A program made the translations under genes and the position numbers. Shown here piece after piece: positions 29,304-38,432 of a stretch of DNA of 64,000 nt; positions within the stretch are counted from its first letter, which is position 1, and each line of letters starts with the position of its first letter. Source of the stretch: Chlorobium sp. N1 (GTDB taxonomy: Bacteria > Bacteroidota > Chlorobiia > Chlorobiales > Chlorobiaceae); contig NZ_SJPA01000009.1 of assembly GCF_004332115.1 (NCBI RefSeq), positions 1 through 64,000 on the forward strand, written 5' to 3'. Below the pieces are notes generated by a model. The model was not told where the DNA came from. It saw only the letters and a program-made list of their open reading frames with translations, and ran no database searches.

Positions 29304-30632
29304 ATGACTTCATCACGGGAACTCGCCTTCAACGTCCTCCAGCAGCTCGAGAGCGGCTCGCGCCACTCCGACTCGCTGCTCCATGAACTTCTGGAGGCCT
29401 CGTCCCTGAAAGGCCCCGACCGCGCGCTCGCGACCGCGCTCACCGGCGGCGTGCTGCGCCGCCGCCTTCAGCTCGATTTCATCATCTCGAAGTTCTACAG
29501 CCACGACCTCGAAAAAGCCTCCCCCGCCGTACGCAACATCCTCCGGCTCGGTGTCCTCCAGCTGCTTTTTCTCGACCGGGTGCCCCGCTGGGCCGCCGTC
29601 AACGAGTGCGTCAGGCTCGCCCGCCGCTACAAAGGGGAGCGGATGTCGAAGCTCGTCAACGCCGTCCTGAGGAAGATATCGCCAGAAACGGTCCACCTCG
29701 AAGAGTGGCTGGCGGGAAGCACCCCCTCCCGGCGCCTCTCGGTGCTCCACTCCCATCCCGAGCCGCTCGTGCGGCGCTGGATCGGGCGCTTCGGAGCGGA
29801 GCGGGCGGAATCGATGCTCCGTTACGACAACGAGCCGCCGCTCTTCGGCATCCGCCGGAACCCCCTGAAGAAAGCCCCTGCAGAGAGCTCTGCGATACCG
29901 GAGAACGCGTGGCGGGAAAGCGGCATTCCGGGAGTCGGCATCGTCGGGGACTTCGCCCTGATCGAAGCGGCCGTCCGCGAAGGCCTCGTCTGCGTGCAGA
30001 ACCCGACCCAGGCGCTTGCGGGCCTGTTGCTCGACCCCCGGCCCGGCTGGAAGGTACTCGACCTCTGCGCCGCGCCCGGAGGCAAAGCCGCACATCTGGC
30101 AGAACTGATGGAGAACCGCGGCCAGCTCATCGCACTCGACCGTTACGAACAGAAGACGGAGCGCATCGCTGCCCTCAGCCGGCGGCTGGAGCTCTCCATC
30201 ATCGAAGCCCGTACCGGGGACGCCCGGGAGTTCACCCCGACCTTCCGCCCCGACGCGGTACTCGTCGACGCACCCTGCACCGGCACCGGCGTACTCGGCC
30301 GCCGCGCGGAGCTGCGCTGGAAGAGCGGGCCGGACCGGCTCGCCGAACTGGTACGGCTCCAGGAGGAGATCCTGGAACATGCCGCAACCCTTCCCCGCCC
30401 GGGCGGCGTACTGCTCTACTCGACCTGCTCGGTCGAAGAAGAGGAGAACCGCCTGCAGGTGGAGGCATTCCTCAGCCGCCACCCGGAATATTGCATCGAC
30501 CCCTCCATGGGAAAGGTACCCGAAACATTCCGCAGTGACCGCTCACAGGAAGGAGGCATCGCTACACTCCAGGGATCGCGACCGGGATTCGACGGCGGAT
30601 ACTGCGTCCGGATGCTCAGGCGGGAGGAGTAA
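29304..30632 (+). CDS. rsmB: 16S rRNA m5C967 methyltransferase RsmB
   Basis: 442 residues. The N-terminal NusB-like RNA-binding domain (about 1-140) includes LATALTGGVLRRRLQLDFII and AVNECVRLARRYKG. The C-terminal SAM-dependent methyltransferase has VLDLCAAPGGKAAHLAELM, the catalytic VDAPCTGTGVLGRR Cys and the second Cys in LLYSTCSVEEEEN. It methylates C967 of 16S rRNA in E. coli. It is 4 bases ahead of the Xer recombinase gene. Confidence 0.95.
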   Translation: MTSSRELAFNVLQQLESGSRHSDSLLHELLEASSLKGPDRALATALTGGVLRRRLQLDFIISKFYSHDLEKASPAVRNILRLGVLQLLFLDRVPRWAAVNECVRLARRYKGERMSKLVNAVLRKISPETVHLEEWLAGSTPSRRLSVLHSHPEPLVRRWIGRFGAERAESMLRYDNEPPLFGIRRNPLKKAPAESSAIPENAWRESGIPGVGIVGDFALIEAAVREGLVCVQNPTQALAGLLLDPRPGWKVLDLCAAPGGKAAHLAELMENRGQLIALDRYEQKTERIAALSRRLELSIIEARTGDAREFTPTFRPDAVLVDAPCTGTGVLGRRAELRWKSGPDRLAELVRLQEEILEHAATLPRPGGVLLYSTCSVEEEENRLQVEAFLSRHPEYCIDPSMGKVPETFRSDRSQEGGIATLQGSRPGFDGGYCVRMLRREE

Positions 30633-30636
30633 AGCG

Positions 30637-31551
30637 GTGGAGGGGCTGCATGCCGAATACGCACGGATGCTCGAGGGCTTCCTCGACTACCTCTTCATCG
30701 AGAGGAACTTCGCCGGCAACACCAGAGAGTCCTACCGCAACGACCTCCGGCGCTACATGCTCTGGCTGCAGGAAGAGGGGGTCGCCCTCGAAACCCTGAC
30801 GACGGAGAACATAGGGCGTTTCGTCGACAGCCTCCACCTGGCGGGGCTCGAGCCAAGCTCCGTCGCCCGGAACGTCTCGGCCATCCGTTCGCTGCACCGC
30901 TTCCTCTTCCAGGAACGCCTGCTCCCGACGAACCCCGCCGAAACACTCCACCAGCCGAAAAAGAACCGCCACCTCCCTTCCGTCCTCACCATCGATGAGA
31001 CGCGGCGGGTGCTCGAAGCCCCGATGCTGAAGGAACCTCCGGGACGCTTCCGGCTGCGCGACCGTGCGATCCTCGAGCTGCTCTACGCCTCCGGCATCCG
31101 CGTCAGCGAACTCGTCGAGATGCGGCAGCAGAACCTCTACCTCGACGAACGCTTCATCAGGGTCTTCGGCAAGGGCTCCAAGGAGCGGCTCGTACCGATC
31201 GGGGACGAAGCGGCGCAGTGGATCGGCCGCTACCGCGAAGAACTGCGGCTCCGGCTCGCCAACCGAAACTCCCTCGACCACCTCTTCCTCAACGCACGGG
31301 GAGGGAAGCTCACCCGCATGGCTGTCTACTCGATGGTCAGGCAATACGCCGTGCTGGCAGGCATCGCCAAACAGATCAGCCCCCACACCTTCCGCCATAC
31401 CTTCGCGACCCACCTGCTCGAGGGAGGGGCGGACCTGCGCGCCGTGCAGGAGATGCTCGGGCACAGCTCGATCACGGCAACCCAGATCTACACCCACATC
31501 GACCGCACCTTCGTGCGGGAAGTCCACCGCACCTGCCACCCGAGGGGATAG
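30637..31551 (+). CDS. xerD: Xer-type tyrosine recombinase
   Basis: 304 residues from a GTG start with GGAGGAG ideally spaced upstream. The N-terminal SAM-like core-binding domain spans about 10-95. The catalytic domain has Arg155 (GIRVSELVEM), a Lys near 182, His250, Arg253 (HTFRHTFATHLLEGG), His276 (LGHSSI) and nucleophile Tyr285. The size and motifs match XerC/XerD, which resolve chromosome dimers at dif; C versus D cannot be told apart confidently. Although a tRNA gene follows, nothing suggests a phage integrase. Confidence 0.9.
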   Translation: MEGLHAEYARMLEGFLDYLFIERNFAGNTRESYRNDLRRYMLWLQEEGVALETLTTENIGRFVDSLHLAGLEPSSVARNVSAIRSLHRFLFQERLLPTNPAETLHQPKKNRHLPSVLTIDETRRVLEAPMLKEPPGRFRLRDRAILELLYASGIRVSELVEMRQQNLYLDERFIRVFGKGSKERLVPIGDEAAQWIGRYREELRLRLANRNSLDHLFLNARGGKLTRMAVYSMVRQYAVLAGIAKQISPHTFRHTFATHLLEGGADLRAVQEMLGHSSITATQIYTHIDRTFVREVHRTCHPRG

Positions 31552-31621
31552 GCCGGAAGCCCGGGAACCATTACGGAAGGGGGCGGGTTGAGCTGGAAAA
31601 AGGACGTCCCTGCGTTCTCTT

Positions 31622-31697
31622 GAATGCGTAGCTCAGCGGGTAGAGCATCTGCCTTTTAAGCAGAGGGTCGCAGGTTCGAGCCCTGCCGCATTCACCA
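31622..31697 (+). tRNA. tRNA-Lys (anticodon TTT)
   Basis: A full cloverleaf: acceptor GAATGCG/CGCATTC, D stem GCTC/GAGC, anticodon stem TCTGC/GCAGA with loop CTTTTAA (anticodon TTT at 31655-31657), T arm GCAGG-TTCGAGC-CCTGC, discriminator A and an encoded CCA at 31695-31697. Confidence 0.98.
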
Positions 31698-31704
31698 ACA
31701 GGCG

Positions 31705-32160
31705 CTAGCAGGCCTTGGGATGGATCTCCTGCTCGATCTTCAGCGCCATCAGCGTGAGGTTGATGTCGAAGAGGAAGAAGACCAGCGAGGCAGAAAGCGA
31801 AGCCATGCAGGCAAAGAAAAGCACGGCGATGAGGATGCTCGCATCGATGTCGGCGAGCACCGAATAGAAGAGCAGCATGATCATCACCGACGCCCCGAGG
31901 CAGGTGAGGGTGGCAAGGAGGATCGCCATGCGGATGTAGCGGGCGCGCTGCCAGAGGATGTCGAGCTCGCGGTTGAGCACGCCGGCGTTGCCCTCGGCCG
32001 AGGCGTCGAGCCCGGCGAGCAGAACCCTGGAGCGGTCGATGATGCGTCCGAGCCGGTTGGTCATGGTAAGCAGGAGCAGGCCGATGCCGGAGATGAGGAT
32101 GACCGGACCGATCGCGGTCTGAAGGGTCGGGACGAACTCCATGATGGCTGAAGCGGGCAT
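31705..32160 (-). CDS. DUF2721 membrane protein
   Basis: 151 residues with three hydrophobic segments (about 15-35, 77-97 and 105-130). A cytoplasmic loop between the first two contains TNRLGRIIDRSRVL and LDILWQRARYIRMAI, the pattern of the DUF2721 family. No function is known. It is 30 bases downstream of the beta-CASP hydrolase gene on the same strand, and ends just beyond the tRNA-Lys. Confidence 0.85.
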   Translation of the reverse strand: MPASAIMEFVPTLQTAIGPVILISGIGLLLLTMTNRLGRIIDRSRVLLAGLDASAEGNAGVLNRELDILWQRARYIRMAILLATLTCLGASVMIMLLFYSVLADIDASILIAVLFFACMASLSASLVFFLFDINLTLMALKIEQEIHPKAC

Positions 32161-32190
32161 AAATTCAATAAGGGTTAATGTTGAGTTCGC

Positions 32191-33585
32191 TCATGAACTG
32201 AAATCGTAGCGGTCCCCCGGTTCCGGAATCCCGGCACGGCACCCCAGGCGTTGCTCGATCGCCGTGCGGAATGACTCCTTGGCCGAAGGATCGCCGTGGA
32301 CTACGAAGAAACGGGGAGAGTTTTCGAACCCCGAAGCCCAGCGAAGCATGTCGTCGCGGTCGCCGTGGGCCGAAAGCCCCCCGACGGTATGGAGCGCTGC
32401 ACGGACCGGATAGCTCCTGCCGTGGATCTCCACCTCCCCGGCGCCCTCGACGAGCCGCCGTCCGAGCGTACCCTCGGCCTGGTAGCCGGTGATCAGCAGG
32501 TGGCATTCGGGACGCGGGATGTTGTGCTTCAGATGGTGCAGTATGCGGCCGCCGTTGCACATGCCGCTGCCGGCAATGATGACGGCGCCGCTCCGGCGCG
32601 CGTTCAGCTCCTGCGACTGCTCGACCTTCGGGGTGAAATGAAGGTTGCGGAGGGTCGGAAGCAGACTGCTGTCCCCCTTTGCGGCCGCCGCTTCGCGATC
32701 GAACAGTTCGGGGTGGCCCCAGTAGATGAGGCTCGCCTCGATGGCCATCGGGCTATCGAGGTAGACCTGCCACTCCTGCATCCCCCACTCCTCGAAATGC
32801 GTCGCCATGAGGTAGAGCAGCTCCTGGCTGCGCCCGATCGAAAACGCGGGAATGAGGATGTTGCCGCAGCTCCGGCAAGCACTTCTGAAAATATCGCCGA
32901 GCTCGTCGAGCGTTGAGCTGAATTCGCGGTGGAGCCGGTCGCCGTAGGTACTCTCGATGATGACGGCATCGGCATCACGGACCGTTTCGGGATCATTGAG
33001 GATGGGGTGGCCGTACTGGCCGAGATCCCCGCTGAACACCAGCTTTCTCCTGCTGTCGCCTTCGCTGAGCCAGAGCTCCAGTACTGCCGAACCGAGGATA
33101 TGGCCCGCGTCGCGGAAACAGGCTTCGAGTCCGGGTACGACCGTGAAGCGCTCTGCGTATGGGACTCCCCTGAAACGCTCGAGCGCGCGCAGCGCAGCCT
33201 CACGGGTGTAGAGCGGTTCGGCCCGGCGGTCGGCGGCGATTCGGGGATGTTTTCTGTGGTAAAGGGCGTCGCGCTCGGCAAGGGATGCCGAATCGAGCAG
33301 GAGGACCCGAGCGAGATCCGCCGTCGCCTCCTGGGTGAAGACGGGCCCTGAAAACCCCCGGCTGACGAGCAGGGGGATGCGCCCCGAGTGGTCGATGTGG
33401 CCATGGCTGAGCAACACGGCGTCAAGCTCGCGGGCATCGAAAGCGAACGGCTCCCGATTCAGGGCCTCCTCGTCGTGCGAACCCTGGACGAGCCCGCAGT
33501 CGAGCAGGACGGTGCGCCCCCCGACCCTCAGGATATGGCATGAACCGGTGACCCGCTCGGTCGCTCCGTAGAATTCGATTTCCAT
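32191..33585 (-). CDS. Beta-CASP metallo-beta-lactamase, probable RNase
   Basis: 464 residues from ATG 33585, with GGAGG upstream. Metallo-beta-lactamase motifs: HGHIDHSG near residue 60, the DAGHILGSAV His, and FSGDLGQ. The beta-CASP domain is inserted (about 180-350), followed by the RNA-hydrolase C-terminal block GGLSAHGDRDDMLRWA. The family includes bacterial and archaeal CPSF-like endo/exoribonucleases, so RNA processing is the likely role. The neighbouring helicase gene on the same strand supports this. The open frame extends upstream into the helicase's 3' region, without family similarity. Confidence 0.88.
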   Translation of the reverse strand: MEIEFYGATERVTGSCHILRVGGRTVLLDCGLVQGSHDEEALNREPFAFDARELDAVLLSHGHIDHSGRIPLLVSRGFSGPVFTQEATADLARVLLLDSASLAERDALYHRKHPRIAADRRAEPLYTREAALRALERFRGVPYAERFTVVPGLEACFRDAGHILGSAVLELWLSEGDSRRKLVFSGDLGQYGHPILNDPETVRDADAVIIESTYGDRLHREFSSTLDELGDIFRSACRSCGNILIPAFSIGRSQELLYLMATHFEEWGMQEWQVYLDSPMAIEASLIYWGHPELFDREAAAAKGDSSLLPTLRNLHFTPKVEQSQELNARRSGAVIIAGSGMCNGGRILHHLKHNIPRPECHLLITGYQAEGTLGRRLVEGAGEVEIHGRSYPVRAALHTVGGLSAHGDRDDMLRWASGFENSPRFFVVHGDPSAKESFRTAIEQRLGCRAGIPEPGDRYDFSS

Positions 33586-33647
33586 GGTGCTTCCTCCCTC
33601 TGATTCAACCGTTTCGCCGCCATGCCGGCGGCCCTGACAGGAAACGC

Positions 33648-35420
33648 TCAGCCCTTCCGTTTCTTTTTCGGACCGGTGAAGAACCCGCCGTCCCGTCCCG
33701 AGGGCTTGGGTCCGCGCTTTGCCGGCTTGCCGCCGTACTGGGAACGGCCGCCCTGGCCGCCGTCCATCTTCGAAACCCTCAGCTGCTTGCCGCACACCCT
33801 GACCTTGCGCAGCTCCTGGTAGACATCGTTGGGCATCCCGGCCGGCAGCTCTACTGTCGAGAATGTGTCGGAAATGGAGATGCGCCCGATCGCTTCCGGA
33901 TCGAGGCCGATCTCGTTGATGATTGCACCGAGGATGTTGCCCGGCTGGACGCCGTCGGCACCGCCTACCTCGATCCGGTAGAGTTCGCGCGGTTCGTCGC
34001 CGTACAGGTCGTTCTGGCGGGCTTTGCGGCGGGGCGGAGCCTCATCGAACGATCGCTCCCGCTCCGGGCGGCGGGCCTGCCGTTCCGGCTTGGCCGAGAA
34101 CAGCAACGGAGTATCCCCCTGCACCATGGAGGCCAGGGCTGCGGCGGCCTCGAGCTCCGGGACGTCGTGCTCGCGGCAGTACTGCTCGATAAGCCCGGTG
34201 AAGAAGGCCAGATCCTCGGCCGCGATGGTATCGCTGATGCGCTGCTTGAACTTCTCGATGCGCTTGTCGTTGATGATCTCGGTCGAGGGAAGCTCCATCA
34301 GCTCGATCCGTTTGCGGGTCGCCTTCTCGATGGCGTAGAGCATGTTCTTCTCCCTCGGCGAGACGAAGAGGATGGCCTCGCCGCTGCGTCCGGCCCGGCC
34401 GGTACGGCCGATGCGGTGCACGTAGGACTCCGTGTCGTAGGGAACATCGTAGTTGATGACGTGGCTGATACGCTCGACGTCGAGGCCGCGCGCGGCCACG
34501 TCGGTGGCGATGACGATGTTCAGCGTCCCGTCCTTGAGCTGGTCGACGGCGCGTTCGCGCTGCTGCTGCACCATGTCACCGTTGAGTGCTGCGGCGGCGT
34601 AGCCGCGTGCCTGGAGCTTTTCGGCAAGCTCGAGCGTCATCGTCTTCGTGCGGACGAAAATGATCATGCCTTCGAACGGCTCCACCTCGAGGATGCGGGT
34701 GAGGATGTCGAGCTTGTGGCTGCCGCCGACGATCCAGTAGCGCTGGCGGATGGTTTCGACCGTCTGCGCCTTCCCCTGGATGGTCACCTCGGCGGGGGTA
34801 TTGAGGTATTTCTGGGCGATGCGGCGGATCGGAGCCGGCATGGTCGCCGAGAAAAGGGCGACCTGGCGGCCTGCGGGAGTCTCGCCGAGGATCCACTCCA
34901 CGTCGTCGATGAAGCCCATGCGAAGCATCTCGTCAGCCTCGTCGAGCACCAGGTACTTGAGTGAATCGAGATTGAGCGAACCGCGGCGCATGTGGTCCAT
35001 GACGCGTCCGGGGGTACCGACGACGACATGCACCCCGCGCTTGAGCATGCGGAGCTGTCCGCCGTAGTCCTGGCCGCCGTAGATCGGCAGCACATGGAAC
35101 CCCTTGAGGTATTCGGCGTACTTGTGGAAGGCTTCGGCCACCTGGATGGCCAGCTCGCGGGTCGGGGCCAGCACGAGGACCTGGGGTTCGGTGAGGGAAA
35201 GGTCGATGCGCGAAAGCGCGGGAAGGGCGAAGGCCGCGGTCTTGCCGGTTCCGGTCTGCGCCTGGCCGAGGACATCGCGCCCCTCGAGCAGGAGCGGAAT
35301 GGTACGGGCCTGTATCGGGCTCGGGGTTTCGTAGCCGACGTCCGCGAGCGCGCGCATAATGGGCTCGCCGAGGGCGAGGTCGGTAAAACTGGTGATCTGT
35401 TCGGTGGTTTCCTGGCTCAT
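33648..35420 (-). CDS. deaD: DEAD-box RNA helicase (CsdA/DeaD type)
   Basis: 590 residues. The N-terminal RecA-like domains show the Q motif (TPSPIQARTIPLLL), AQTGTGKT, DEAD, SAT and HRIGRTGRAG. A linker region (about 380-480) leads to a DbpA-type RNA-binding fold near 490-565 (LYRIEVGGADGVQPGNILGAI...ISISDTFSTVELP). The tail is basic (Arg/Lys/Gly). Such helicases remodel structured RNA in ribosome assembly and decay and are often cold-induced. A 62-base gap separates it from the beta-CASP gene downstream. Probably the first gene of an RNA-metabolism operon. Confidence 0.95.
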   Translation of the reverse strand: MSQETTEQITSFTDLALGEPIMRALADVGYETPSPIQARTIPLLLEGRDVLGQAQTGTGKTAAFALPALSRIDLSLTEPQVLVLAPTRELAIQVAEAFHKYAEYLKGFHVLPIYGGQDYGGQLRMLKRGVHVVVGTPGRVMDHMRRGSLNLDSLKYLVLDEADEMLRMGFIDDVEWILGETPAGRQVALFSATMPAPIRRIAQKYLNTPAEVTIQGKAQTVETIRQRYWIVGGSHKLDILTRILEVEPFEGMIIFVRTKTMTLELAEKLQARGYAAAALNGDMVQQQRERAVDQLKDGTLNIVIATDVAARGLDVERISHVINYDVPYDTESYVHRIGRTGRAGRSGEAILFVSPREKNMLYAIEKATRKRIELMELPSTEIINDKRIEKFKQRISDTIAAEDLAFFTGLIEQYCREHDVPELEAAAALASMVQGDTPLLFSAKPERQARRPERERSFDEAPPRRKARQNDLYGDEPRELYRIEVGGADGVQPGNILGAIINEIGLDPEAIGRISISDTFSTVELPAGMPNDVYQELRKVRVCGKQLRVSKMDGGQGGRSQYGGKPAKRGPKPSGRDGGFFTGPKKKRKG

Positions 35421-35746
35421 GCTCTGGTATCCTTGGTGCTATGGTGTTGTCAATGCCTCTCTTCTTCTCCATTGAGGTGTGGCAACAATGCACAGGAAAG
35501 CAACGCAATAGGGGAAGATGTTCCCGCCCCCTGCAGCCGGGGGCCACAATCGCCGTAACGGCCGTAACACACGATACCTGCTCTTTCTCGGCATATCAAC
35601 CACGCAGTCAATGCGAAGCCATACTACAAATTAATTCTGCCATTACCGAATAGATATTTCATCCCTCTGCCCTACCGACTTTTTTCTTAAGTTTGGAAAA
35701 CAGGACGCCGCCCTGCCGACGCCCCGAAAAACCCTTCGTCCGCCCC
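35421..35746. other. Divergent intergenic region between deaD and waaA
   Basis: This 326-base gap carries no credible gene. It contains a hairpin GCCCCC (35526-35531) / GGGGGC (35539-35544) with loop TGCAGCC, and an AT-rich stretch (35620-35695) that could hold the waaA promoter. A long 5' leader for deaD would resemble cold-shock helicase genes elsewhere, but no cold-box sequence was identified. Confidence 0.4.
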
Positions 35747-37051
35747 ATGAGCCAGCCGCTCCTCGCCATCTATTCCGCACTCATCCCGGCCGTTGCCGCA
35801 CTCGCCCGGGCCGCCGGGCGGCTCAGCCCTCCGCTCGGAGAATTCTTCGCCGTGCGGCGCGGAGTGCATGCAGCGCTCGCGACGAAATGCGCTGCCGTGG
35901 AGGCCGGCCGGCCCCGCCTCTGGGTCCATGCCGCATCGGTCGGCGAGTTCGAGCAGGCCCGTCCCATCATCACGGAACTCAAGCGAAGCGTCCCCGGCCT
36001 TGCCGTCTTCGTCTCCTTCCTCTCCGAGTCCGGCTACAGCGCCCGCCGGGACTACCCCGACGCCGAAGCGGTCTTCTACCTCCCGGCGGATACCCCTGCC
36101 AATGCGAAAAGGACCGTCGAACTCGTCAGGCCGGACCTTTTCATGCTCATGCGCTACGACTTCTGGCCGAGCCACCTGCTTGCCCTCAAGCGGCACGGAG
36201 CAAGGATGATCCTTGCCGCAGCGGTGCTGCAGGAGGGATCCGGCTACTTCAACCCGCTCCTGAAAGGGTTCTACCGCGAACTCTTCGGCCTTTTCGACCG
36301 GATTTTCACCGTCGGCGGAAAGGACGAGCGGGCCTTCAGGGAGGTCTTCGGATGCACGACGGCCGAACGGGCCGGAGAACCGCGCATCGACCAGGTCATC
36401 CGGCGCAGCACAAACAGCGCCGGAAAAACCGCAGGCCTGCGGCATGTTTTCAGCGACCGCAGCGTGCTCGTGGCCGGAAGCGTCTGGGAAAAGGACGAGG
36501 AGGTGGTGCTCGGAGCCTGGCTGCAGACCGTGGATCGGCCTTCGCTCGTGCTCGTCCCCCACAAGGTCGGCCGCGAAAACATCCTTCGCATCGAACGGGA
36601 GCTTGAGGCAATGGCCGTTCCTTTCAGGAAGGTGTCGGAACCGGACGTCCGGCTCGACCCCTCGAGGGAGGTGCTCCTCGTCGACGAAACCGGCTATCTG
36701 GTGGAACTCTACAGCATCGCCACCCTGGCCTATGTCGGCGGAGGGTTCGGCGTCAACGTGCACAACACGCTCGAACCCGCCGTCTACGGCATCCCGGTGA
36801 TGTTCGGGCCGCGCCACCACAACTCCCCGGAAGCCGAAGGGCTGCTCGAAGCGGGAGGGGCTTGCGTGGTCGGAAACATTGCGGAGATGAAAGCCGCCCT
36901 CGAAAGGCTCCGGAAAGGATCTTTCGCATCGGCTGAAGCGGGAAGGGCGAGCTACCGGTTCATCCACGACCAGGCGGGTGCGACGGAAACGATCGCGGAT
37001 GCGGCCCGCCAGGCACTCAGTCCTGGCATGTCTGGGAGGCAAGCGCGGTAA
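35747..37051 (+). CDS. waaA: 3-deoxy-D-manno-octulosonic acid (Kdo) transferase WaaA
   Basis: 434 residues of glycosyltransferase family 30. The N-terminal membrane-proximal domain has LWVHAASVGEFEQARPII and the following VFVSFLSESGYSARR. The C-terminal nucleotide-sugar domain has VLVAGSVWEKDEEVVL, VPHKVGRE and the AYVGGGFGVNVHNTLEPAVYG block near residue 345. It adds Kdo to lipid A precursors at the inner membrane. The ATG at 35747 fits; an upstream TTG extension lacks similarity. Its 3' end overlaps the convergent regulator gene by 35 bases. Confidence 0.92.
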   Translation: MSQPLLAIYSALIPAVAALARAAGRLSPPLGEFFAVRRGVHAALATKCAAVEAGRPRLWVHAASVGEFEQARPIITELKRSVPGLAVFVSFLSESGYSARRDYPDAEAVFYLPADTPANAKRTVELVRPDLFMLMRYDFWPSHLLALKRHGARMILAAAVLQEGSGYFNPLLKGFYRELFGLFDRIFTVGGKDERAFREVFGCTTAERAGEPRIDQVIRRSTNSAGKTAGLRHVFSDRSVLVAGSVWEKDEEVVLGAWLQTVDRPSLVLVPHKVGRENILRIERELEAMAVPFRKVSEPDVRLDPSREVLLVDETGYLVELYSIATLAYVGGGFGVNVHNTLEPAVYGIPVMFGPRHHNSPEAEGLLEAGGACVVGNIAEMKAALERLRKGSFASAEAGRASYRFIHDQAGATETIADAARQALSPGMSGRQAR

Positions 37052-38258
37052 AGTAGTTCTTCAGCGACTGGTGCTTCTCGAGTCCGAGCTTCTTGTGCAG
37101 CCGATAGCGGATGTTCTCCATCCCGCGCAGCGACACTCCGGCTGAACGGGCGATCTCCCGCGTTGCGTAGTTCAGCTTGATGAACAGGCTGAGCCGGCGC
37201 TCACGCTCGCTCAAATCAGGGTGGCGTTCCTGCAGCACGCCCAGGAAACAGATGTCGGAATCAGTCAGCTCCGTGCTCAGCTCCACCTCGGCCGACCGGC
37301 GGAACTCCATTTTCCTGCAAAGCCCGCGCATGGCCTCACGCAGCTCGGGACCGGTCTCGACGCGGTCAACCTCCGTACAGAGCTTCGAGAGCATGGAGAT
37401 CTTGTCGTCGAACAGCCGTGCGACACGCGAGAGCTCCGCATCCTTTTCCGAGAGTATCGCGCGAAGCCTCGTCAGCTCCGCCTCATACTGCTGCGCCCCC
37501 CTGCCGTTCTCGTCCAGCAGGAGCTTCATCTGGACCCTGCACTCCGCCTCCCGCTTCCCATACTCCGCCTTCAGGCGCCGGATCCGCTCCTGATGCAGCG
37601 TTTCGCGCCCCTGCAGATCGCGGCGCATCTCTTCGAGCGAGGTAAAGAAAAACCGGTATTCGTTCTGCTCCTGCGGGGCTGCAATCGGCTGATCGAGCAT
37701 GTCGAGCCACGTAAGGCGCGCCGAAGCGGCGAAGAACCGGCCGACAGCCTCCTCCAGCGAATCTGCCACCGGCGATTCGGGAACTTCGGAAGGGGCATAC
37801 CGGACCTTGTAGTCGGCGATGTACTCCATCGCCTCACGGTAACTGCCGACGATCAGCGCCTGGGAGCGGTCCGGACAGAGCGAGCCGAGGCCGAGCATGT
37901 GGGCCGTGATTTCGGGACGGACGTTGTAGACCACCAGCACGGCGATCCAGGGCCCCCAGTTGTAGAAGAGATTCCCGTAGTCCTGCTTGTAGCTCAGACG
38001 GACCTCGTTGATGGGAGCATAGTCGATCACGACGAAGAGCTTGCGGCCGTTGAGCTGCATCTCCTCGCAGATGGACTGGAAGAGCTCGGCGTCGATGTAG
38101 TCGAGATAGGTGGGCTCTTCGGCGATCACACGGCCATGGATGATGTCGGTGCCGATGACATCGAAAATGACCCGGTATCCGGGCCCGGGATGCTCGACCT
38201 GCCACGCGGGGTTCTCCCTGACGGGCAGATCTGTGACGGGACACCGTTTCATCGACAT
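37017..38258 (-). CDS. LuxR-type HTH regulator with coiled-coil and unfamiliar N-terminal domain
   Basis: 413 residues. The last ~65 form a LuxR/GerE-type HTH (LSERERRLSLFIKLNYATREIARSAGVSLRGMENIRYRLHKKL, quoted in parts: LSERERRLSLFIKLN and YRLHKKLGL). About 205-275 is a charged coiled-coil. The N-terminal ~170 residues are a compact alpha/beta domain (IFDVIGTDIIHGRVI, RKLFVVIDYAPINEV, WIAVLVVYNVRPEI) that I do not recognise; it faintly recalls STAS-like folds. No receiver or kinase domain is present. It is divergent from the PerR-like gene 174 bases away. Targets are unknown. Confidence 0.7.
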   Translation of the reverse strand: MSMKRCPVTDLPVRENPAWQVEHPGPGYRVIFDVIGTDIIHGRVIAEEPTYLDYIDAELFQSICEEMQLNGRKLFVVIDYAPINEVRLSYKQDYGNLFYNWGPWIAVLVVYNVRPEITAHMLGLGSLCPDRSQALIVGSYREAMEYIADYKVRYAPSEVPESPVADSLEEAVGRFFAASARLTWLDMLDQPIAAPQEQNEYRFFFTSLEEMRRDLQGRETLHQERIRRLKAEYGKREAECRVQMKLLLDENGRGAQQYEAELTRLRAILSEKDAELSRVARLFDDKISMLSKLCTEVDRVETGPELREAMRGLCRKMEFRRSAEVELSTELTDSDICFLGVLQERHPDLSERERRLSLFIKLNYATREIARSAGVSLRGMENIRYRLHKKLGLEKHQSLKNYFTALASQTCQD

Positions 38259-38374
38259 AAAGGGAGAGGAATAATGTTAGTACAGTAAAAGTAGCCATTC
38301 TCCGGCGGAGAACAAAAAAAGAGCGAAAAAGTCACGTTGCCGCTATTAAATAAGAATTGCTCCATATATGAAAT

Positions 38375-38403
38375 TTGACTATCTTATTTCAAGATAGAAT
38401 TAA
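38375..38403 (+). promoter_or_regulatory. Candidate promoter and operator of the PerR-like gene
   Basis: TTGACT (38375-38380) is followed after 17 bases by AATTAA (38398-38403), with TAGAAT as an alternative -10. The spacer contains the perfect dyad CTATCTT-ATTTC-AAGATAG (38379-38397). A palindrome inside the promoter of a Fur-family gene suggests autoregulation. Of the 174-base intergenic region, the rest is AT-rich and may hold the divergent regulator's promoter. Confidence 0.5.
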
Positions 38404-38432
38404 TCCGATTTAACGGAAGGGGGAAGAATGCG

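Noticed and set aside
30637-31697. Tyrosine recombinase next to a tRNA gene, as in integrative elements
   Set aside because: The protein has Xer size and motifs and is tied to rsmB by an operon-like gap. There is no attachment repeat or foreign cargo beside the tRNA.
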